From assembly GCF_018687895.1 (NCBI RefSeq), contig NZ_CP061307.1:992001-1056000 (forward strand): 64,000 bases of DNA, in the 5' to 3' direction. A model generated the notes under the pieces. It did no database searches. It saw only the letters and a program-made list of their open reading frames with translations, and had not been told where the DNA came from. Positions 29,176 to 38,510 of this stretch are shown here, piece after piece (the stretch's first letter is position 1; each line of letters opens with the position of its first letter). This DNA comes from Polynucleobacter sp. JS-JIR-II-50 (GTDB lineage Bacteria > Pseudomonadota > Gammaproteobacteria > Burkholderiales > Burkholderiaceae). A program made the translations under genes and the position numbers.

Positions 29176-30708
29176 ATGAAGGAAATCATTCAACAACTGG
29201 AAGCTAAGCGTGAGCTTGCTCGATTGGGTGGCGGGCAAAAGCGTATTCAAGCTCAACATGCGAAGGGCAAATTAACTGCTCGTGAGCGTATTGAGCTTTT
29301 GCTGGATGCTGGCACATTCGAAGAGTGGGATATGTTTGTTGAGCACCGTTGTCATGATTTTGGCATGGCCGATCAAACCGTTCCTGGCGACGGTGTTGTC
29401 ACTGGGTACGGAATGATTAATGGTCGCCTAGTGTTTGTTTTCTCACAGGACTTCACTGTTTTAGGTGGCTCCTTATCAGAGGCTCATGCAGAAAAGATTT
29501 GCAAGATCATGGATCAAGCCCTCAAGGTAGGCGCTCCTGTAATTGGCCTCAATGACTCTGGCGGTGCACGTATTCAAGAGGGCGTTGCCTCACTTGGCGG
29601 CTATGCAGAAATCTTCCAACGCAATGTAACTGCGTCCGGTGTTATCCCGCAAATTTCCTTGATCATGGGGCCTTCAGCTGGTGGTGCCGTCTATTCCCCA
29701 GCCTTGACCGACTTTATCTTCATGGTCAAAGATAGTTCTTACATGTTCGTGACGGGCCCTGAAGTAGTGAAGACTGTGACTCATGAGGATGTTACTGCTG
29801 AAGAGTTGGGTGGCGCAGTGACTCACTCAACAGTATCCGGTGTTTGCGACTTGGCTTTTGATAATGATGTTGATGCAATCATGATGCTGCGTCGTTTCTT
29901 TAACTACTTACCGCTCTCAAACCGCGAGAAACCACCTTTGATCAAGGGGGCTAATCGTACAGAAGAGCCTGATTTTTCATTGGATACCTTGGTGCCATCC
30001 AATCCCAATCAACCTTACGATATGAAAGAGTTGATTGAGAAGATCGTTGACGACGGTGAATTCTTTGAATTACAGCCGGACTATGCAAAAAATATCGTGA
30101 TTGGCTTTGCTCGTATTGAAGGCCGTTCGATAGGTATTGTTGCTAATCAACCACTGATTTTGGCCGGTTGTTTGGATATCAAGGCATCCATCAAAGCTGC
30201 GCGTTTCGTACGCTTCTGCGATGCCTTCAATATTCCGGTTGTGACTTTAGTTGACGTTCCTGGCTTTATGCCTGGCACTGCACAAGAATACGGCGGCATT
30301 ATTAAGCATGGTGCAAAATTGCTCTATGCGTACGCTGATTGCACCGTGCCCAAGGTAACTTTAATTACTCGTAAAGCTTATGGTGGCGCTTATGACGTGA
30401 TGGCGTCTAAGCATTTACGTGGTGACGTGAACTTTGCCTGGCCTTCAGCAGAAATTGCCGTGATGGGCCCTAAAGGCGCCGTGGAAATTATTTTCCGTGA
30501 AGAGAAGTCGGATCCAGAAAAAATCACTGCACGTGAAGCCGAGTACAAGTCGAAGTTTGCCAACCCCTTTGTGGCAGGTCGTCGCGGCTATATCGATGAC
30601 GTCATTCTTCCGCACGAGACCCGTAAGCGTATTGCTAGATCACTTGCGATGCTCAAAGATAAAGACTTGAAGAATCCTGCGCGTAAACACGGCAATATTC
30701 CTCTGTAA
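29176..30708 (+). CDS. pccB: Propionyl-CoA carboxylase beta subunit (carboxyltransferase)
   Basis: PccB transfers the carboxyl group from biotin to propionyl-CoA. The protein has two crotonase-like halves, with [20 protein letters not shown] and [20 protein letters not shown] in the first half. The second has [31 protein letters not shown] sequence. The frame runs back to 29152, but an AAGGAG site precedes the ATG at 29176, giving 510 residues ([11 protein letters not shown]), and I choose that. It follows meaB directly and precedes the biotin-carrying alpha subunit. Length and motifs are normal. Confidence 0.95.
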   Translation: MKEIIQQLEAKRELARLGGGQKRIQAQHAKGKLTARERIELLLDAGTFEEWDMFVEHRCHDFGMADQTVPGDGVVTGYGMINGRLVFVFSQDFTVLGGSLSEAHAEKICKIMDQALKVGAPVIGLNDSGGARIQEGVASLGGYAEIFQRNVTASGVIPQISLIMGPSAGGAVYSPALTDFIFMVKDSSYMFVTGPEVVKTVTHEDVTAEELGGAVTHSTVSGVCDLAFDNDVDAIMMLRRFFNYLPLSNREKPPLIKGANRTEEPDFSLDTLVPSNPNQPYDMKELIEKIVDDGEFFELQPDYAKNIVIGFARIEGRSIGIVANQPLILAGCLDIKASIKAARFVRFCDAFNIPVVTLVDVPGFMPGTAQEYGGIIKHGAKLLYAYADCTVPKVTLITRKAYGGAYDVMASKHLRGDVNFAWPSAEIAVMGPKGAVEIIFREEKSDPEKITAREAEYKSKFANPFVAGRRGYIDDVILPHETRKRIARSLAMLKDKDLKNPARKHGNIPL

Positions 30709-30723
30709 AGGCGCTGACAAATT

Positions 30724-32760
30724 ATGACTACGAAAATGTTTAAGAAAATTCTGATTGCTAACCGCGGCGAGATTGCTTGCCGTGTGATGATGACCGCTAA
30801 AAAAATGGGCATCAAGACTGTTGCTGTTTATTCTGAGGCAGATAAAGAGGCGCGTCACGTACAGCTGGCAGATGAGGCTGTTTGCATTGGACCAGCACCT
30901 TCACGTGAATCCTACTTAGTAATGGACCGCATTATTCAAGCCTGTAAAGATACCGGCGCTGAAGCGGTTCATCCTGGCTACGGCTTCTTATCTGAGAACG
31001 AGCAGTTTGCTAAGCGTTGCGAGGAAGAGGGCATTGTCTTTATTGGTCCTAAGCATCAGTCTATCGCTGCTATGGGAGACAAGATTGCCTCCAAGAAGCT
31101 TGCCTTAGAGGCTAAGGTGAATACGATTCCTGGTTATAACGAAGCGATTGACACCACTGAAGAGGCCGTAAAGATTGCCCAAGGCATTGGCTATCCCGTC
31201 ATGATTAAAGCTTCTGCAGGTGGTGGCGGTAAAGGCTTGCGCGTTGCATTTAATGACAAAGAAGCTGCCGAAGGTTTTGCAGCTTGTAAAACGGAAGCGA
31301 TGAACAGCTTTGGTGATGATCGTATTTTTATCGAGAAGTTTGTAGAGGGTCCGCGTCATATTGAGATTCAGGTTTTAGGGGATTCTTATGGCAATGTGGT
31401 TTATCTCAATGAGCGTGATTGCTCCATTCAGCGCCGTCATCAAAAGGTCATTGAAGAAGCACCTTCACCTTTTATCGATCCAGCGACTCGTAAGGCGATG
31501 GGCGAACAAGCGGTTGCATTGGCAAAGGCTGTGAACTACCAATCCGCCGGCACAGTGGAGTTTGTGGTTGGTAAAGATAAGTCTTTCTACTTCCTAGAAA
31601 TGAATACCCGCTTGCAGGTGGAGCATCCAGTGACTGAGAGTATTACTGGGCTTGACTTAGTCGAGCAGATGATTCGGGTAGCCGCTGGTGAGAAGTTGGC
31701 ATTCAAGCAAGAAGATGTGAAGTTGGATGGTTGGTCTATGGAATGCCGTATCAACGCCGATGATCCATTCCGCAACTTCCTCCCGTCAACTGGCCGTCTA
31801 GTGAAGTACCGTCCGCCAGAGTCTATCAATGGAGTGCGCGTTGATACTGGCGTGTATGAGGGCGGTGAAATTCCGATGTACTACGACTCGATGATTGCTA
31901 AATTAATCGTTCACGGCAAGGATCGCACCGAAGCTATTGAAAAGATGCGTTCAGCATTGAATGATTTCGTGATTCGCGGCATTCATTCCAATATCCCGTT
32001 TCAGGCAGCATTACTTCAGCACCCTCGCTTCGTGAATGGCGACTTTACAACTGGCTTTATCGCTGAAGAGTATCCAGAGGGCTTCAAAAAGGATTCTGTA
32101 CAGCCCGCTGATCCTAAGCGTTTGGCAGCATTAGCTGCTTTTATGCGCTATCGCTATCTAGAACATATCAAGATGATTGATGGTCAATTGGCTGGCCATG
32201 AAATGATCATTGCGAAGAAATTCGTCGTGGTTACTGGTAAAAAAACCGGTTCCATGAATGATCCGTATGAAGTGCCCATTCGTGTTGAACTCAAAGATGG
32301 CATCTATTCTGTCTACATCGATGATGCTGATGGTGTGAGTCGTTATGACATTGTGAGTGACTGGCGTCCTGGGCAAATTTGTCTACACGCGACTATTAAC
32401 GGTACACATAAAATTACTGCGCAAGTAGAGCGACGTGGCGTTAAGTATCTTTTAATTCTGGATGGCGCCCATTTCGAATGTATGGTTCTGAGTCCTTTGG
32501 GTGCAGAGTTACAGCGTCGCATGCCTGTCAAGTTGCCACCAGATACTTCTAAATTAGTAATGTCTCCGATGCCAGGCCTATTAACAAAAATTGCTGTCAA
32601 GGCTGGTGAAGCGGTTACTGCAGGTCAGAAGCTAGCCTCAATTGAAGCGATGAAGATGGAAAACACACTATCCGCTATGCAAGATGGTGTAGTTGCTGAA
32701 ATCTGCGCTAAAGAGGGCGATAGCTTAGCGGTAGATCAGTTAATTATTCGTTTTGAATAA
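30724..32760 (+). CDS. pccA: Propionyl-CoA carboxylase alpha subunit (biotin carboxylase and carrier)
   Basis: The 678-residue subunit carries an N-terminal biotin carboxylase domain, with ILIANRGEIACRVMMTAK, the ATP-grasp glycine loop KASAGGGGKGLRVAF and EMNTRLQVEHPVTE. It then has a BT-like linker domain and a C-terminal biotinyl domain with EAMKMENT, where Lys644 is biotinylated. It begins 16 bases after pccB and is one of five genes in the propionyl-CoA operon. ACC-type enzymes usually split these domains, so the fused layout favours propionyl- or another acyl-CoA carboxylase. Confidence 0.95.
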   Translation: MTTKMFKKILIANRGEIACRVMMTAKKMGIKTVAVYSEADKEARHVQLADEAVCIGPAPSRESYLVMDRIIQACKDTGAEAVHPGYGFLSENEQFAKRCEEEGIVFIGPKHQSIAAMGDKIASKKLALEAKVNTIPGYNEAIDTTEEAVKIAQGIGYPVMIKASAGGGGKGLRVAFNDKEAAEGFAACKTEAMNSFGDDRIFIEKFVEGPRHIEIQVLGDSYGNVVYLNERDCSIQRRHQKVIEEAPSPFIDPATRKAMGEQAVALAKAVNYQSAGTVEFVVGKDKSFYFLEMNTRLQVEHPVTESITGLDLVEQMIRVAAGEKLAFKQEDVKLDGWSMECRINADDPFRNFLPSTGRLVKYRPPESINGVRVDTGVYEGGEIPMYYDSMIAKLIVHGKDRTEAIEKMRSALNDFVIRGIHSNIPFQAALLQHPRFVNGDFTTGFIAEEYPEGFKKDSVQPADPKRLAALAAFMRYRYLEHIKMIDGQLAGHEMIIAKKFVVVTGKKTGSMNDPYEVPIRVELKDGIYSVYIDDADGVSRYDIVSDWRPGQICLHATINGTHKITAQVERRGVKYLLILDGAHFECMVLSPLGAELQRRMPVKLPPDTSKLVMSPMPGLLTKIAVKAGEAVTAGQKLASIEAMKMENTLSAMQDGVVAEICAKEGDSLAVDQLIIRFE

Positions 32761-32769
32761 TCCAGGTTA

Positions 32770-33243
32770 ATGACTATGAGCACTAAACCATTCAAGATTT
32801 TAGGTATCCAGCAAATCGCCATAGGCGGCGAAAATAAAGATCGACTCAAGAAGCTTTGGGTTGATATGCTTGGGTTTGAATACAAAAGCACTTTTGTCTC
32901 TGAGCGTGAAAACGTGGATGAGGATATTTGTGCGATTGGTTCCGGTGCCCATGAGATTGAAGTTGATCTCATGCAGCCATTTGATATCGAAAAGAAACCA
33001 GCTGTACATCAAACACCCCTGAACCATATTGGTTTGTGGGTGGATGACCTCCCTAAAGCGGTTGAGTGGCTCTCAGCCAATGGCCTGCGCTTTGCTCCAG
33101 GAGGCATCCGCAAGGGTGCTGCAGGCTATGACATTACTTTTGTGCACCCCAAGGGAAATGACGAGTTTCCGATTGGCGGTGAAGGGGTGCTCATTGAGCT
33201 GGTTCAAGCGCCTCCCGAAGTGATTGCAGGATTGAGTTCATAA
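32770..33243 (+). CDS. VOC-family protein, candidate methylmalonyl-CoA epimerase
   Basis: The 157-residue glyoxalase-fold protein has two betaalphabetabetabeta modules with metal-ligand candidates in [20 protein letters not shown] and VLIELVQAP. At the first ligand site, where methylmalonyl-CoA epimerase has a histidine, this protein reads [10 protein letters not shown], with glutamine instead. Gln is a known ligand in some glyoxalase I enzymes. It ends the propionyl-CoA operon, where the (S)- to (R)-methylmalonyl-CoA epimerase step would be expected, which is the main support for that role. It could otherwise be a lactoylglutathione-lyase-like enzyme. A second ATG at 32776 is an alternative start. 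Confidence 0.7.
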   Translation: MTMSTKPFKILGIQQIAIGGENKDRLKKLWVDMLGFEYKSTFVSERENVDEDICAIGSGAHEIEVDLMQPFDIEKKPAVHQTPLNHIGLWVDDLPKAVEWLSANGLRFAPGGIRKGAAGYDITFVHPKGNDEFPIGGEGVLIELVQAPPEVIAGLSS

Positions 33244-33275
33244 TTTGGTTTTGTAATTAGCGGATAGGATTCAAA

Positions 33276-33980
33276 TTGGCAAATATATTGGCCATCGACA
33301 CCTCTTCGGCGTGGTGTTCGGTGGCTTTATCTTTAGGTGATAAAGCACCAGAGTTCAAGCATGAAGCTGTTTCAGCGGGTGCCAGCCAACTCCTATTGCC
33401 CTGGGTGGAGACACTACTGGCTAATGCAAAACTGTCTTTAAAAGATCTTGATGCTATTGCTATTGGTATTGGACCTGGTGCATTCACGGGAGTTAGATTG
33501 GGTGTTGCGGCAGTACAGGGTCTCGCTGTTTCAAATAATCTTCCAGTCATATCCGTATGTAGCTTAGATGCCATAGCTGCGCAAATCATAAGTACCAACT
33601 CTTACAAAATGAGTAAGCCTCAACGATTCATGATTGCCGTTGATGCACGCATGGAAGAGATTTATTGGGCGAACTATGAGTCTCAAGCTACTCAATTACC
33701 AAAACGCGTGAGTGATATTCACCTTACAAAGCCTGAAGATCTTCACTTTGATGGCCTGCAACTCATAGCGGGTAGTGCTTTAAATGCCTATAGCAGTCGC
33801 TTGCCGATATTTGCTGGCTCAAGGGATGGCGAGATCTCAATTTCTGCATTGGGTGTCTTAGAGTGCGCCAAACAGTCATTTAAAGAAGGTTTGCAGGTAG
33901 ATGTTCGACTGCTTGAGCCAATGTATGTCCGCAATAAAGTAGCTTTCACTACCGCAGAGCGTGAATTGGGAATGAGGTAA
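33276..33980 (+). CDS. tsaB: tRNA threonylcarbamoyladenosine biosynthesis protein TsaB
   Basis: TsaB partners TsaD in making the t6A modification at position 37 of ANN-decoding tRNAs. The 234-residue sequence has the actin-like fold start ILAIDTSSAWCSVALSLG, and GIGPGAFTGVRLGVAAVQGL, a family hallmark. The start is TTG at 33276. It is followed by rimI with a one-base TAATG overlap, the usual tsaB-rimI arrangement. A degenerate uracil-glycosylase-like gene follows rimI. Length is normal. Confidence 0.93.
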   Translation: MANILAIDTSSAWCSVALSLGDKAPEFKHEAVSAGASQLLLPWVETLLANAKLSLKDLDAIAIGIGPGAFTGVRLGVAAVQGLAVSNNLPVISVCSLDAIAAQIISTNSYKMSKPQRFMIAVDARMEEIYWANYESQATQLPKRVSDIHLTKPEDLHFDGLQLIAGSALNAYSSRLPIFAGSRDGEISISALGVLECAKQSFKEGLQVDVRLLEPMYVRNKVAFTTAERELGMR

Positions 33981-34510
33981 TGTCCGACATTTCCCAAGCG
34001 GGAGAAGTTGCGGAGCTCTCGTTCATGCCAATGCAAGCCGCAGACTTGGATGAAGTTCTCAAGATAGAAACCGTCTCGCATATTCACCCTTGGACAAAGG
34101 GTAATTTTTCTGATTCTTTGGCTGCTGGACATTGGGCTTATTGCATTCGGCCGCAAGTAGACCAAATGGTGAAGGGTAGTTATTTGGATCCAGCAGTGCT
34201 TTGGGCTTACTGCATCCTATTTCCTGCGGTAGATGAATTGCACCTTCTCAATATTACGGTGTCCCCCCATTTGCGTAAGCTTGGTCTGGGCCAAAGGATG
34301 ATGGCTGCGATTGAGGGTGTGGCAGCCCAACAAAAAATGCCCCGAATTATCTTAGAGGTAAGACCAAGCAATACCGCTGCGATAACGCTCTATCAAAAAT
34401 TGGGGTACGAGCAAATCGGCGTGCGTAAGAATTACTATCCAGCGAATCTGGAGACTGGATCTCGTGAGGATGCGCTTGTAATGGCTAAATCGATTAAGCT
34501 AGAGCTATGA
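33980..34510 (+). CDS. rimI: Ribosomal protein S18 alanine N-acetyltransferase RimI
   Basis: RimI acetylates the N-terminal alanine of ribosomal protein S18. The 176-residue GNAT domain shows LHLLNITVSPHLRKLGLGQR with the acetyl-CoA loop. Then ILEVRPSNTAAITLYQKLGY and KNYYPA, typical of RimI, follow. A short insert (DQMVKGSYLDPAVL) is present near residues 60-72 in comparison with the shorter enterobacterial protein. It overlaps tsaB by one base and the next gene by four (ATGA), so the three are translationally coupled. Confidence 0.9.
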   Translation: MSDISQAGEVAELSFMPMQAADLDEVLKIETVSHIHPWTKGNFSDSLAAGHWAYCIRPQVDQMVKGSYLDPAVLWAYCILFPAVDELHLLNITVSPHLRKLGLGQRMMAAIEGVAAQQKMPRIILEVRPSNTAAITLYQKLGYEQIGVRKNYYPANLETGSREDALVMAKSIKLEL

Positions 34511-35031
34511 CCAATACACATTCAGCCTTCTTAAAAGAAATGGGCATCACCGAATGGACTTCCCGGGATGTTGTGCAGGCGACAGCTTTAGTAACCGAGC
34601 AGACCAACCCTCAAGCCTCTCCTGAGGTAGTGCAGTCAGCTCCAAGAACCAGTCATGGGATGTGGTGGTTTTTTGGTAACGAACCACAGGGCGATGCTCA
34701 AATCTTGTTCCAAAATATGATTCGTGTTTTGGGGCTAGCTAAAAATGAGTGGGCTTGGAAAAATCCAAGTCAGAGTCTTGGTCAGTTGAGCGCCCCTGAA
34801 ATGCCTGTTGTAGCAATGGCCTTCGGTGGACCTACTGCTCAAAAAATTACCGGTGAAAGAGATCCATTGCCGCAGTTGCGCGAAACGGTTTTGGCTTTAA
34901 ATACTGGTAATGAAGAAGAGATTCCAGTGATTGCTTCTTTTGAACTTAATCAAGTGCTAGCAAAACCAAGTGATAAAGCGTTGCTCTGGCAGGATATGTT
35001 GTTAGCGAGATCCGTTCTGCAAAACAGTTGA
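34507..35031 (+). CDS. Degenerate uracil-DNA-glycosylase-like protein
   Basis: The 174-residue protein resembles the second half of family 4 uracil-DNA glycosylases. GNEPQGDAQILFQNMIRVLG corresponds to the substrate-pocket region, and ASFELNQVLAKPSDKALLWQDM stands where the glycosylase has a His-Pro-type loop. The four cluster cysteines are absent and the catalytic motifs are not intact, so I doubt glycosylase activity. In E. coli, rimI adjoins holD, whose product psi is a clamp-loader subunit with a related alpha/beta fold. A structural role like that is possible but unproven. The gene overlaps rimI by four bases, and codon use matches its neighbours. Confidence 0.65.
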   Translation: MTNTHSAFLKEMGITEWTSRDVVQATALVTEQTNPQASPEVVQSAPRTSHGMWWFFGNEPQGDAQILFQNMIRVLGLAKNEWAWKNPSQSLGQLSAPEMPVVAMAFGGPTAQKITGERDPLPQLRETVLALNTGNEEEIPVIASFELNQVLAKPSDKALLWQDMLLARSVLQNS

Positions 35032-35048
35032 TCTAAGAGTATTCAAGC

Positions 35049-36368
35049 CTATTGCTTGTGTTCGCCGATCAGATGCATGGAGTCATACTCCGCTTGATTC
35101 CTGGCGTGGCGTTTAATCACTAGCCACATAATTAGGCTAACAATCAAACCAAATCCGATAATCACAAATTGAACCGGTATATCCAGCCAGATCAGCAGAG
35201 AATAAATCAACAGCATCACCAAAACAGAAATGTTCTCGTTAAAGTTCTGTACTGCAATGGAGTGGCCAGCAGACATCAGGACGTGACCACGATGCTGCAA
35301 CAAGGCGTTCATTGGCACCACAAAGTAACCCGCTAACCAACCTACTAAAATTAATAAAAAATAAGCAGGCAATAAGTTCAGTGATATTTGAAACTTACCT
35401 ACGGTAAAAATGCTCGTGTTGGGAAGTAAGTCTGAGTTGTAGACCGCCATGACGCAGACAACTAGGCCCATAGCAATGCCATAGGGCAATACGTTTAAGG
35501 ATTTACGAAGCGGAATGCGCCAAGCCGCATAAACGGCGCCACCAGCAACACCTACGGCTGAGATGGCTTGTAAAATGGCGCCCTGGGATAGGTTCATATG
35601 CAAAGCAACTTGCGCCCATTTGATGACAATAAATTGCAGGGTTGCTCCAGCCCCCCAAAACAAGGTTGTTACTGCGAGAGAGATTTGACCTAGGCGATCA
35701 TTCCAGAGTGTCTTGAAGCAAATGGCAAAGTCTTTGACCAATTCGATTGGATTGGTTTTTTGGGAAACGTATCGAGCGCCAGTATCGGGAATCTTTAGGT
35801 TAATGAGTGCGGCAACAACATAAATCATCATGATGATCAGAATTGCTGACTCTGCTGGCGTATCAATACCAGTGTCAAATGTAGGCATGTCTAGGGCTAA
35901 AAGACTTTGAGATACCGTACTACTAATCAGTACGCCACCTAAAACCGTGCCCAAAATGATTGAGCCAACCGTTAACCCCTCGATCCAACCATTGGCAGCG
36001 ACTAATTTTTCAGGAGGCAGAAGTTCGGTCAAAATTCCATATTTAGCCGGTGAGTAAGCGGCGGCACCCAGGCCAACGATGGCATAGGCCATCAAAGGGT
36101 GGCTACCGAACAGCATGGCCACGCATCCAACAAACTTAATGGTATTGGTAATGAACATGACATTTCCCTTGGGGCGGGAGTCTGCAAAGGCTCCGACAAA
36201 GGCTGCCAGAAGAACATAGGACAATACAAAGAACAATTTGAGCAGCGGCGTCATCCAGGCCGGAGCTTGAAGCTGGGCCAAGAGCGCAATAGCGGCAATT
36301 AGGAGAGCATTATCAGCAAGCGACGAAAAAAATTGCGCCGCCATAATGATGTAAAAGCTACGGTTCAT
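35049..36368 (-). CDS. lplT: Lysophospholipid transporter LplT
   Basis: LplT flips lysophospholipids across the inner membrane for re-acylation. The 439-residue MFS-type protein begins MNRSFYIIMAAQFFSSLADN and has GAFADSRPKGNVMFITNTIK and AAAYSPAKYGILTELLPPEKLVAANG, all characteristic. In E. coli lplT is followed by the aas acyltransferase. No acyltransferase is adjacent here, so the partner is either elsewhere or not needed. It is divergent from alr with about 50 bases between starts. Confidence 0.9.
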   Translation of the reverse strand: MNRSFYIIMAAQFFSSLADNALLIAAIALLAQLQAPAWMTPLLKLFFVLSYVLLAAFVGAFADSRPKGNVMFITNTIKFVGCVAMLFGSHPLMAYAIVGLGAAAYSPAKYGILTELLPPEKLVAANGWIEGLTVGSIILGTVLGGVLISSTVSQSLLALDMPTFDTGIDTPAESAILIIMMIYVVAALINLKIPDTGARYVSQKTNPIELVKDFAICFKTLWNDRLGQISLAVTTLFWGAGATLQFIVIKWAQVALHMNLSQGAILQAISAVGVAGGAVYAAWRIPLRKSLNVLPYGIAMGLVVCVMAVYNSDLLPNTSIFTVGKFQISLNLLPAYFLLILVGWLAGYFVVPMNALLQHRGHVLMSAGHSIAVQNFNENISVLVMLLIYSLLIWLDIPVQFVIIGFGLIVSLIMWLVIKRHARNQAEYDSMHLIGEHKQ

Positions 36369-36418
36369 TCGTACAATCTAGTCATTACTGCAATTAAAGC
36401 ATGAAAGGAGGGGTGAAA

Positions 36419-37534
36419 ATGAGTGATTCAGCTAACGGCCTGATTAATAGACCAATTTTGGCATCTATTGATATTGCCGCCTTTCAGCATAATTTAAACC
36501 GAGTTCGGGAATTGGCGCCAGAATCCAAAATTTGGTCTGTCATTAAAGCCCGAGCCTATGGCCATTGTTTTGAAGCAGCGCTAAAGGGGCTGTCCTCTAC
36601 GGATGGCTTTGCCTTGTTAGACATACAAGACGCAGCCTGGCTAAGGGAGCATGGCTGGCAGGGGCGCATCCTCCTTTTAGAAGGTTTATTTCATGAAAAT
36701 GAACTTAGTCGAGCAGAGGATTTAGCGTGCGACCTGGTAGTCCATTGCGATGCACAGGTGGAGTGGCTAGAACGATTTAAAGGCAAAAACCATAAGCCTG
36801 TAAGTGTCTTTCTAAAGATGAATACTGGCATGAATCGCCTAGGATTTAAGCCCGAAGTTTATCGAACTGTATTTCATCGTTTGCATGCAGCTGGTTATCA
36901 CATGCACCACATGACTCATTTCGCCAATGCCGATCAAGTGGATCAATTGCCCTCAGTAGGGGGTCAGCAAGAGTTATTTAATGAAACCATTGCTGGTTTA
37001 GAAGGCGCGACATCCTTGGCAAATTCGGCAGCTATTCTGTGGCACCGGAACGCCTTGGGCGATTGGGTGCGCCCTGGCATCATGCTCTATGGGGCATCAC
37101 CTACCGGATTGCATTCTGACATCGCGCATGCAAATCTTAGAGCGGTCATGCTTCTTCATAGTGAAATTATCGATATTCAAGATCTTCAAAAAGGGGATCG
37201 CATTGGTTATGGCGGTCGTTATGAGGCGCCTCATGCAATGCGTGTTGGTATTGTGGCTTGCGGCTATGCCGATGGTTATCCACGGCACGCAAAAGATGGC
37301 ACTCCAGTTTGGGTTAGCAACGGTGATCATGGCGTGACCTGCCCACTAGCTGGAAGAGTCTCCATGGATATGTTAGCCATTGATTTAAGCAATGCGCCAA
37401 AAGCAGGCATCGGAAGTGTTGTTCAGCTGTGGGGTGACAAAGTTCCAGTAGACGATGTGGCACAAATGAGTGGAACTATTGGTTATGAATTGCTTTGTGC
37501 TGTAGCGCCTAGGGTTCCTGTTGAGATCCAGTAG
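36419..37534 (+). CDS. alr: Alanine racemase
   Basis: Alr converts L-alanine to D-alanine for peptidoglycan. It has the PLP lysine in VIKARAYGHC (Lys43) and the catalytic tyrosine in RIGYGGRYEAP, followed by VSMDMLAIDLS and GTIGYELLCA near the C-terminus. The frame extends to 36401, but AAAGGAGGGG sits directly before the ATG at 36419, so the shorter 371-residue form is the better choice. The motif KARAYGH differs from the common KANAYGH by one residue. A strong terminator follows. Confidence 0.94.
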   Translation: MSDSANGLINRPILASIDIAAFQHNLNRVRELAPESKIWSVIKARAYGHCFEAALKGLSSTDGFALLDIQDAAWLREHGWQGRILLLEGLFHENELSRAEDLACDLVVHCDAQVEWLERFKGKNHKPVSVFLKMNTGMNRLGFKPEVYRTVFHRLHAAGYHMHHMTHFANADQVDQLPSVGGQQELFNETIAGLEGATSLANSAAILWHRNALGDWVRPGIMLYGASPTGLHSDIAHANLRAVMLLHSEIIDIQDLQKGDRIGYGGRYEAPHAMRVGIVACGYADGYPRHAKDGTPVWVSNGDHGVTCPLAGRVSMDMLAIDLSNAPKAGIGSVVQLWGDKVPVDDVAQMSGTIGYELLCAVAPRVPVEIQ

Positions 37535-37560
37535 CTAAAGACATTGGCAAGCTGGTAAAT

Positions 37561-37590
37561 AAAAAAATCCTCCAGAGCGGAGGATTTTTT
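37561..37590. terminator. Bidirectional Rho-independent terminator between alr and bamD
   Basis: ATCCTCC and GGAGGAT form a stem around the loop AGAGC. A-runs at 37561-37567 and T-runs at 37585-37590 extend it and give U-tracts on both strands. It lies between the convergent ends of alr and bamD and should terminate both. Confidence 0.88.
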
Positions 37591-37602
37591 ATGAGATCAA
37601 AA

Positions 37603-38490
37603 TTACTTATTCCAGATCTGCCACCATCTGCGTTCTTTTTGAACACGTTGACCAGTGAGCATCATTTGACTATCAGGAAAGTTTAATTTGAAGACACGAG
37701 CCGAATCGTTGCTGAGATCAATCATGCCAAGCTTCTCATAAGACTTGGTGAGAATGTAGAGCGCTTCTTCAACAGCAGGTGCGCGATCATAATCACGAAT
37801 GACTAGTTGTGCGCGATTGGCTGCAGCAAGATAGGCGCCACGCTGATAGTAAAAGCGCGCAACAATAACATCCGCCTCAGCAAGAGAGTTCACGATATAG
37901 CGCATACGGTCTAATGCATCTGGAGCGTACTTACTGTCTGGGAAACGTTCGACCACTACTTTGAACGACTCAAAAGCTTCTTTGGCAGCTTTAGGGTCGC
38001 GCTCACTGAGATCCTGGCCGGTAAACTTGCCAAGCCATCCCAAGTCATCATTAAAAGTAATAAGGCCTTTTAAGTAGTAGGCGTAATCTAGACTCGAACT
38101 ACCTTGATGTAATTTAATAAAGCGATCAATCGCAACCAGTGCTTGAGTTTGCTCTTGCGCTTTCCAATAACAATAAGCAGAGTTAATTTGCGCTTGTTGT
38201 GAATAGGGTCCGAAAGGAAAGCGTGCCTCTAATTTTTCAAAGTACTTGCCGCACTTAGCATAGTCGGCATCATTGAGTTTGTCAGTGGCTTCAGAGTAGA
38301 GTTTTGCCTCTGACCAGATATCTGTGTCATCTTTACTGCCGTCGCTACCTGCGCATCCACCTAAAAGCATTAATGCGAACATAAGGGCTAAAAGCAGGGC
38401 GTAAGAGGTGCCACCTACATGGAAACTCTTTTTTTGTGAGGAAGAAATCCCAGCAAGCCTTAAACTGGCGTCTGATATTACGTCGGACAT
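37603..38490 (-). CDS. bamD: Outer membrane assembly lipoprotein BamD
   Basis: BamD is an essential lipoprotein of the BAM complex that inserts beta-barrel proteins. The sequence has an unusually long N-terminal region before the signal helix (ALLLALMFALMLLGGC). The lipobox is LLGGC. Tetratricopeptide-like repeats follow, with YAKCGKYFEKLEARFPFGPY and FKVVVERFPDSKYAPDALDR. The frame runs up to 38517 and would overlap the divergent rluD start, so I choose the ATG at 38490 (295 residues), though its leader is still about 30 residues before the hydrophobic core. Length and repeats fit BamD. Confidence 0.9.
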   Translation of the reverse strand: MSDVISDASLRLAGISSSQKKSFHVGGTSYALLLALMFALMLLGGCAGSDGSKDDTDIWSEAKLYSEATDKLNDADYAKCGKYFEKLEARFPFGPYSQQAQINSAYCYWKAQEQTQALVAIDRFIKLHQGSSSLDYAYYLKGLITFNDDLGWLGKFTGQDLSERDPKAAKEAFESFKVVVERFPDSKYAPDALDRMRYIVNSLAEADVIVARFYYQRGAYLAAANRAQLVIRDYDRAPAVEEALYILTKSYEKLGMIDLSNDSARVFKLNFPDSQMMLTGQRVQKERRWWQIWNK

Positions 38491-38510
38491 AACTGAAAGG
38501 CTCTCTAAGC

